Origin: Streptomyces sp. AM 4-1-1
Lineage (GTDB): Bacteria > Actinomycetota > Actinomycetes > Streptomycetales > Streptomycetaceae
Assembly (NCBI RefSeq): GCF_029167625.1
Contig: NZ_CP119145.1
Span: 2,108,001-2,172,000, forward strand
DNA length: 64,000 bases
Direction: 5' to 3'
Each line of letters starts with the position of its first letter. The first letter of the stretch is position 1. The notes beneath the pieces were generated by a model, which saw only the letters and a program-made list of their open reading frames with translations, was not told the DNA's origin and ran no database searches. Positions 59,738 through 64,000 of this stretch are shown in pieces. Position numbers and translations under genes: made by a program.

Positions 59738-60396
59738 GAGGTCTTCCCGAGGAGAGCGGACGGCGGCGCCGCCCAGGGGTTGGGCAGTTCGCCCGGGACC
59801 GGACAGCACACGGCGGCCCCGCGTTCCCGGGCGGTACGGACGGCGACAGGGGCGAGGGAGGGCGGTACCCCGTACACGAGGTGGCAGAACCGTTCGGGCG
59901 GGTGCCGGCTGGTCCAGCGCGGGCGGACGAAGGCGGACAGATAGCTCGTCCAGTGTCCCTCGAAGGTGACGATCAGGTCGGCGATACGGGCGTATCCGGG
60001 GGCCGGGTGCACGCCGGGGTTGAGGACGACCGTGGTCGCTCCGCCGCGCCGCGCGACCCGGACCAGGCTGCGGCAGTGGCGCAGTCCCGCGGTGTCGGAG
60101 GGTGCCCGGTCGAAGAAGCAGCCGTCGGTGTCGTACAGCTCGCGGTGCCGGGCGAGGTCGTCCGTCACTTCGGCGTCGGGCCGTTTTCCGTAGTCGAGGT
60201 CGACGTATCCGAGGACCCGGGTGCCCGCTTCGCGGAGTGCGCGGGCCGCCGCCACGAACGACGGGTCGCGCAGTTCACCGGGGCCGCTGGCGGGGTTGAG
60301 CACCACGCCGTAGATCTGTTCGGCGGCCCCGGTGAGTTCCTGCCAGCCGTCGGGGTCGAGGACGGGGTGGGCGTAGAGGGGCACGAGCAGCGTCAC
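59734..60396 (-). CDS. Spherulin-4-like family protein (TIM-barrel)
   Basis: 220 residues. GTG 60396 overlaps the upstream SDR stop by GTGA. The start VTLLVPLYAHPVLDPDGWQE, then GVVLNPASGPG, VLGYVDLDYGKRPDAEVTDD and FFDRAPSD match the spherulation-specific family 4 of fungi and bacteria, distant relatives of GH114-type barrels. No signal peptide is seen, so it is probably cytoplasmic. The catalytic role is not established. It is coupled on both sides, to an SDR and to the GH114 gene. Confidence 0.85.
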   Translation of the reverse strand: MTLLVPLYAHPVLDPDGWQELTGAAEQIYGVVLNPASGPGELRDPSFVAAARALREAGTRVLGYVDLDYGKRPDAEVTDDLARHRELYDTDGCFFDRAPSDTAGLRHCRSLVRVARRGGATTVVLNPGVHPAPGYARIADLIVTFEGHWTSYLSAFVRPRWTSRHPPERFCHLVYGVPPSLAPVAVRTARERGAAVCCPVPGELPNPWAAPPSALLGKTS

Positions 60397-61319
60397 CGGT
60401 TCTGGTCCTCGGTCCGTTCGGGGGCCGTGGCGTCCCACAGTGCGGTGAGCGAGTCCCGCAGCCGGTGCCCCGGGGCCCAGCCGAGCGCGTCGCGGGCGGC
60501 GGTCGGGTCGGAGCACTGCCAGGACACCTGGGCGGAGCGGACGGACCCGGCGGACGCACCGGTGGCCTCCTCGACCCTGCCCCGGAATCCGGCCACGTCG
60601 GTGAGCCCGTGAACCAACTCCCGTACGGGCACGGCTTTTCCGCCGCTGATGTTGAGTACGCCGGGCAGTGGGCCCGGTGCGGTGACGGCGAGGACGACCG
60701 CGTGGGCCACATCGCGTGCGTCGACGAAGTCGCGGTACGCGGACAGGTCGCCGAGCCGGACGACGGCGTCCGGTGCGGTGCCCGCCCGGCGCAGTTGCGC
60801 GGCGAGCCGGCCGGGCAGTCCGGCGGCCGGGGCGCCGGGGCCGACCGGGTTGGTCACGCGCAGGACGACGGCGTCGAGCCCGGAGGCGGTGACGGCGACG
60901 GTGCCCGCGAGTTTGGTGGCGCCGTAGGGGCCCTCCGGGCGGGTGGCGGCGTGTTCGGTGACCCTCTCCCCGTGCCCGGTCGGCCCGTACTCGGCGGCCG
61001 AGCCGAGGTGGACCAGCCGGGCACGGGGGGCGGCCTCGCGCAGGGCCGCGCAGAGCACCGCGGGCCCCCGGGCGTTGACCTCGGCGAGTGTCACTGCGTC
61101 ACCGCCGACGGCCCCGGCGCAGTTGACGACCGCGTCCGGGGCGAACGCGGCGACCTTCTCGGCGAGCCGGCCGGGGCCGATCGTGGCGAGGTCGGCCTCG
61201 ATGTCGCCGGGGCCCGGGGACCGGCCGCCGCCGAGCAGTTGGGCACCGGGCAGGGCGCGCAGCTGTTCGGCGGCATGTCCGCCCAGGTATCCGGAGTGAC
61301 CCAGGACGAGGATGCGCAT
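60393..61319 (-). CDS. NAD-dependent epimerase/dehydratase (extended SDR)
   Basis: 308 residues. The Rossmann motif is LVLGHSGYLGGHAAEQL at the N-terminus, and the catalytic YxxxK is in GPYGATKLAGTVAV, with Ser in VHLGSAAEYGPTG. It acts on a nucleotide-activated sugar (reduction, epimerisation or dehydration). ATG 61319 lies eight bases after the nucleotidyltransferase stop. It is in the same operon as NTase, spherulin-4-like and GH114 genes. Confidence 0.92.
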   Translation of the reverse strand: MRILVLGHSGYLGGHAAEQLRALPGAQLLGGGRSPGPGDIEADLATIGPGRLAEKVAAFAPDAVVNCAGAVGGDAVTLAEVNARGPAVLCAALREAAPRARLVHLGSAAEYGPTGHGERVTEHAATRPEGPYGATKLAGTVAVTASGLDAVVLRVTNPVGPGAPAAGLPGRLAAQLRRAGTAPDAVVRLGDLSAYRDFVDARDVAHAVVLAVTAPGPLPGVLNISGGKAVPVRELVHGLTDVAGFRGRVEEATGASAGSVRSAQVSWQCSDPTAARDALGWAPGHRLRDSLTALWDATAPERTEDQNR

Positions 61320-61326
61320 AGAGCGT

Positions 61327-62040
61327 TCAGGCTCCCTTGAGCAGGAGGGACCGGTAGGTGGTGAATTCGGCGTTGGCCCGGTCGTAGTCGTCGGGCCGTC
61401 CGATGTCGAGCCAGTATCCGTCGAATTCGTAGGCGTGCGGCAACTCTCCCTTGCCGAGGAGGTCGAGGACGAGTTCGTCGAAGCCGAGCGGCAGGCCCGG
61501 GGTGTATCCCTCCAGGGTCTTGCGGCTGAGGGCGTACACCCCCATGGACACCCGGTAGTCGATGCTGGGCTTCTCGGTGAAGGCGACGACCTTTCCGGCG
61601 TCCGTGGTGAGGACTCCGAAGTCGATGTTCACCTCGCGGGCGTAGGTGCTGATCGTCAGGGGTGCGCCGGAGGCCCGGTGGGTGGTCAGGACGTCGTGGT
61701 AGTCGAGGTCGGTGAGGATGTCGCCGTTCATCACCAGGAAGGTGTCCGGCAGCCGGTCGCGCATCGTGAGGAGCGGGCCGATCGTGCCGAGCGGGCTCTC
61801 CTCCGTCGCGTAGTCGATGGTCAGTCCCCAGCGCGAGCCGTCGCCGACGTACGCGCTGATGATGTGTCCGAGGTGGCCGATGGCGAGGGTGCAGCTCGTG
61901 AATCCGCCGGCGGCGAGCTGGCGGAGCACGATCTCCAGGATGGCGTGCTGGTCGCCGATCGGCACGAGCGGCTTGGGGAGCGCGGTGGTGTAGGGCCGTA
62001 ACCGGACGCCCTTGCCTCCGGCGAGTATCACTGCGTGCAT
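61327..62040 (-). CDS. Sugar nucleotidyltransferase
   Basis: 237 residues; AGGAAG five bases before ATG 62040. The nucleotide-binding motif MHAVILAGGKGVRLRPYTTA is followed by LPKPLVPIGDQ, then TFLVMNGDILTDLDY (metal Asp) and YWLDIGRPDDYDRANAEF. Members make NDP-sugars from sugar-1-phosphates (GlmU/RfbA/ManC types); the exact sugar is not clear. The lack of a C-terminal left-handed helix domain separates it from GlmU. It supplies the substrate for the neighbouring SDR enzymes. Confidence 0.93.
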   Translation of the reverse strand: MHAVILAGGKGVRLRPYTTALPKPLVPIGDQHAILEIVLRQLAAGGFTSCTLAIGHLGHIISAYVGDGSRWGLTIDYATEESPLGTIGPLLTMRDRLPDTFLVMNGDILTDLDYHDVLTTHRASGAPLTISTYAREVNIDFGVLTTDAGKVVAFTEKPSIDYRVSMGVYALSRKTLEGYTPGLPLGFDELVLDLLGKGELPHAYEFDGYWLDIGRPDDYDRANAEFTTYRSLLLKGA

Positions 62041-62328
62041 GGTGGCTTCCTGTCTCCTGTGGCTGTCGGGGTGGGGACCGGGCGGGCGTGCCCCGGTCCC
62101 CCACCGTTGCCGAACTGTCGGACGGCGTACGGCGGTCTGCCGGACGCCGGGGGCGCCGCACGATGGTGGTCCGTCGGGCGGCGCTGGTGCCGGACGACGG
62201 TCCGTCGTGCGGCGGGGGTGCCGCACGACGGTTGTCGTACGGCGTGATCGGCTGCCGATTCGTGCGGGTGCGGTGGTGCGTGTGCGGTTGTGCGGGATCG
62301 GACGCAGTACGTGTGCGGTCGTGCGGGA
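62041..62328. repeat. Degenerate repeats between SDR and nucleotidyltransferase genes
   Basis: Near-copies of GACGGTCCGTCGTGCGGC and of GTGTGCGGTYGTGCGGGATC fill most of the 288 bp. No gene is present. Confidence 0.6.
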
Positions 62329-63339
62329 TCAGACGTTGTAGACGCCGGTCTTGTACCGGGCGAGGTTGGCCGGGTCGCGGAAGAAGGCGGCCGTGGCGGC
62401 GAGGCCGCTCTCCAGGTTGTGCTCGGGTGCCCAGCCGGTGGCCTCGCGCAGCCGGGTGGCGTCCGCGACGAGGCGCATGACCTCGGAGTCGGCTGGGCGG
62501 ATGCGCTGTTCGTCCTCGGTCACGGTCAGTTCCGCGTCCATGACCTTGCCGATCAGCCGGACGAGGTCACCGATCGAGATCTCCTCGCCGGTGCCCGCGT
62601 TGAAGGTGCGGCCCACGACGGCATCGGCGGGCGCGGTGCCCACGGCGAGGAAGGCGCGGACGGTGTCGGTCACGAAGGTGAAGTCACGGGTGGGGCGCAG
62701 ATCGCCGAGTGTGATGGTGCGCGAGCCGGCGGCGACCTGGCCGATGACGGTGGGGATCACGGCCCGCATCGACTGGCGGGGACCGTAGGTGTTGAAGGGG
62801 CGCAGGGTGACCACCGGGGTGCCGAAGCTCGCGTGGTAGCTGTCCGCGAGCCGGTCCCCGCCCGCCTTGGACGCGGCGTACGGGGACTGGGTGTTGATCG
62901 GGTGGTCCTCGGTGATGGGGACGGTCCGGGCCGTGCCGTACGTCTCGCTGGTGGAGGTGTGCACCAGCCGGGGCGTACCGAGGGCGCGGATCGCCTCCAG
63001 GACGTTGAGGGTGCCGGTGACGTTGGTGTCCACGTAACTGTGCGGGGCCTGGTACGAGTACGGGATCGCGATCAGCGCGGCCAGGTGGTAGACGGTCTCG
63101 GCGCCGTCGGCCAGGGCCCGGACGGAACCCGGGTCCCGGACGTCACCGAGGACGACGTCGACCTGGTCGAGGACGTCGGGGGCCAGGGACTCCAGCCAGC
63201 CGTAGGAGGAGAAGGAGTTGTACTGGACCATGGCGCGGACGCGGTGGCCGGAGGCCACCAGGGCCTCGGTGAGGTGCGAGCCGATGAAGCCCTCGGCTCC
63301 GGTGACCGCTGCGAGCGGTGCGGATGTCACGGAAGTCAA
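62329..63339 (-). CDS. NDP-sugar 4,6-dehydratase-like SDR
   Basis: 336 residues. Rossmann motif GAEGFIGSHLTEALVASGHR, then NTYGPRQSMRAVIP and YHLAALIAIPYSYQAPHSYV, with the catalytic YxxxK in SPYAASKAGGDRLADSYH. The pattern YGPRQSMRAVIPTVI, TSTSETYGTARTVPITEDHP and VYHLAALIAIPYSY is that of LegB-like UDP-GlcNAc 4,6-dehydratases and related enzymes. ATG 63339 starts MTSVTSAPLA. It is the first complete gene of the operon visible here. Confidence 0.92.
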   Translation of the reverse strand: MTSVTSAPLAAVTGAEGFIGSHLTEALVASGHRVRAMVQYNSFSSYGWLESLAPDVLDQVDVVLGDVRDPGSVRALADGAETVYHLAALIAIPYSYQAPHSYVDTNVTGTLNVLEAIRALGTPRLVHTSTSETYGTARTVPITEDHPINTQSPYAASKAGGDRLADSYHASFGTPVVTLRPFNTYGPRQSMRAVIPTVIGQVAAGSRTITLGDLRPTRDFTFVTDTVRAFLAVGTAPADAVVGRTFNAGTGEEISIGDLVRLIGKVMDAELTVTEDEQRIRPADSEVMRLVADATRLREATGWAPEHNLESGLAATAAFFRDPANLARYKTGVYNV

Positions 63340-63654
63340 CTGGGTGTCCCTTCGATCTTGAGGTGGTGCGTCGTGCGTGGCCGGTGCCGGGCGACCGGTG
63401 GTGCGTGGTCGGTGCTGCGTGGCCGGTGCTCGGTGGTTCGGTGGGTACGGGGGTACAGCGGTACGGGGACGCGGTGTCGGCGGTGCGGGCGGCCCGGTCG
63501 GCCGTCGTGCCCCGTGCGGTCGTGCTCCGTACCGTGGCGTTCGTCGTATGCGCCGTGTGCGCCGTGCGTCACGTATGTGCCGTTCGTGTCGTGTGTGCCG
63601 TCCCGTCGGGGCAGGGGCGTCGTGCCGTGGTACCTGGGTCGGTGCCCGCGCCGG
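63340..63654. repeat. Low-complexity repeats ahead of the SDR gene
   Basis: Blocks of GGTGCGTGGTCGGTGCTGCG and GTATGCGCCGTGTGCGCC repeats occupy 63360-63600. No supported gene. The stretch contains the leader of the SDR at 63339. Confidence 0.5.
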
Positions 63655-63999
63655 TCAGGCGTGGGCGGTGGGTCTGCCGAGCAGCCGCAGCGCGCACACG
63701 GCCAGCGCGATCGCCGCCCCGCCGCAGTACAGCCGCAGGGCGAGCGGCCCCTCCGGTACGTCCAGCAGGCGAATGAGCGCGACCCCCGCCGCGGCCGTGA
63801 CACAGATCCCGGCCGGGAGCCAGGCGATGCCGAACGCCTGGAGCAGCAGCGCCGTCCACAGCGTCGCTCCCAGCGCGGTGAGCGCCACGGGATCGGCGCC
63901 GGTCAGCAGCGCCGCCGGGACCAACGGCAGCAGGTAGCACACCAGACAGAGCGCGAGCACGGCCGCCGACCGCAGTTGGAAGCCGCGCACGGTCTCGGC
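63655..63999 (-). CDS. Integral membrane protein, C-terminal part (runs off the right edge)
   Basis: The frame is open to the window end, with a GTG at 63990 preceded in frame by AET, so it may be internal. About 115 residues with four hydrophobic segments (LALCLVCYLLPLVPAALLTG, GATLWTALLLQAFGIAWLPA, GICVTAAAGVALIRLL, GGAAIALAVCALRLLG). It could be the C-terminal part of a polysaccharide export or polymerisation membrane protein, which fits the operon, but no motif proves it. Confidence 0.65.
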   Translation of the reverse strand, partial: AETVRGFQLRSAAVLALCLVCYLLPLVPAALLTGADPVALTALGATLWTALLLQAFGIAWLPAGICVTAAAGVALIRLLDVPEGPLALRLYCGGAAIALAVCALRLLGRPTAHA

Positions 64000-64000
64000 C

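Noticed and set aside
1..64000. tRNA or rRNA genes
   Set aside because: No cloverleaf with GTTCGAATC-type T-arm and no rRNA-conserved blocks were found by eye in the intergenic regions.

Overview
The window is high-GC DNA with GTG/ATG starts, AAGGAG-type ribosome sites, strong third-position G/C bias and actinomycete families (XRE plus DUF397/DUF6879 modules, a PucR regulator, Tat-exported hydrolases, a CmlR-type exporter). It reads as a Streptomyces chromosome or a very close relative. No rRNA, tRNA, transposase, integrase or CRISPR array was recognised.

Layout. 0-2.4 kb: the 3' end of an RHS/YD-repeat polymorphic toxin with its probable immunity gene, separated by a very strong hairpin. 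2.4-4.8 kb: small or decayed genes, including a frameshifted ORF, a small secreted protein and an anti-sigma-like remnant. 5-7.3 kb: a divergent TetR/amidase pair with two matched operators. 7.4-9.8 kb: a chloramphenicol phosphotransferase homologue and a CmlR-like exporter flanking a DUF6584 gene. 10.5-16.8 kb: a myo-inositol catabolic operon (iolC-iolB-iolD-mmsA) whose proteins carry unusual repeat insertions. 17-20.4 kb: an MMPL exporter with a divergent TetR. 20.5 kb: a CsoR-type operator and CopZ-like chaperone. 22-25.7 kb: citrate synthase and RecD2 helicase. 26-31 kb: a sugar isomerase-like TIM barrel, an EamA exporter with a divergent LysR, and a Tat-secreted GH3 hexosaminidase. 31.3-36 kb: an operon of a glutamate-cysteine-ligase-like enzyme, an FAD amine oxidase and an amidohydrolase. 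36-43 kb: an S28 peptidase, two small secreted proteins and a fused two-NBD ABC exporter.

43-55.5 kb looks accessory: a HigBA-like toxin-antitoxin pair, repeat tracts, a secreted beta-lactamase-fold protein, agmatinase with a divergent PucR regulator over a phased array of half-sites, two XRE/DUF397 modules (one with an intact DUF6879 gene, the other followed by a DUF6879 relic), and between them a secreted small-peptide gene followed by a hairpin and an ABC ATPase/permease pair. This last locus has bacteriocin or signal-peptide architecture and is the best candidate for an undescribed system. The accessory stretch ends at a 5'-truncated nitroreductase-hemerythrin fusion.

56.5-58.6 kb is fatty-acid metabolism (acyl-CoA dehydrogenase, thioesterase II). 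58.7-64 kb is a tightly coupled minus-strand operon of nucleotide-sugar enzymes (two SDRs and a nucleotidyltransferase), a spherulin-4-like protein and a GH114 lipoprotein. This suggests an exopolysaccharide made and trimmed by the same operon. It runs off the right edge through a membrane protein.
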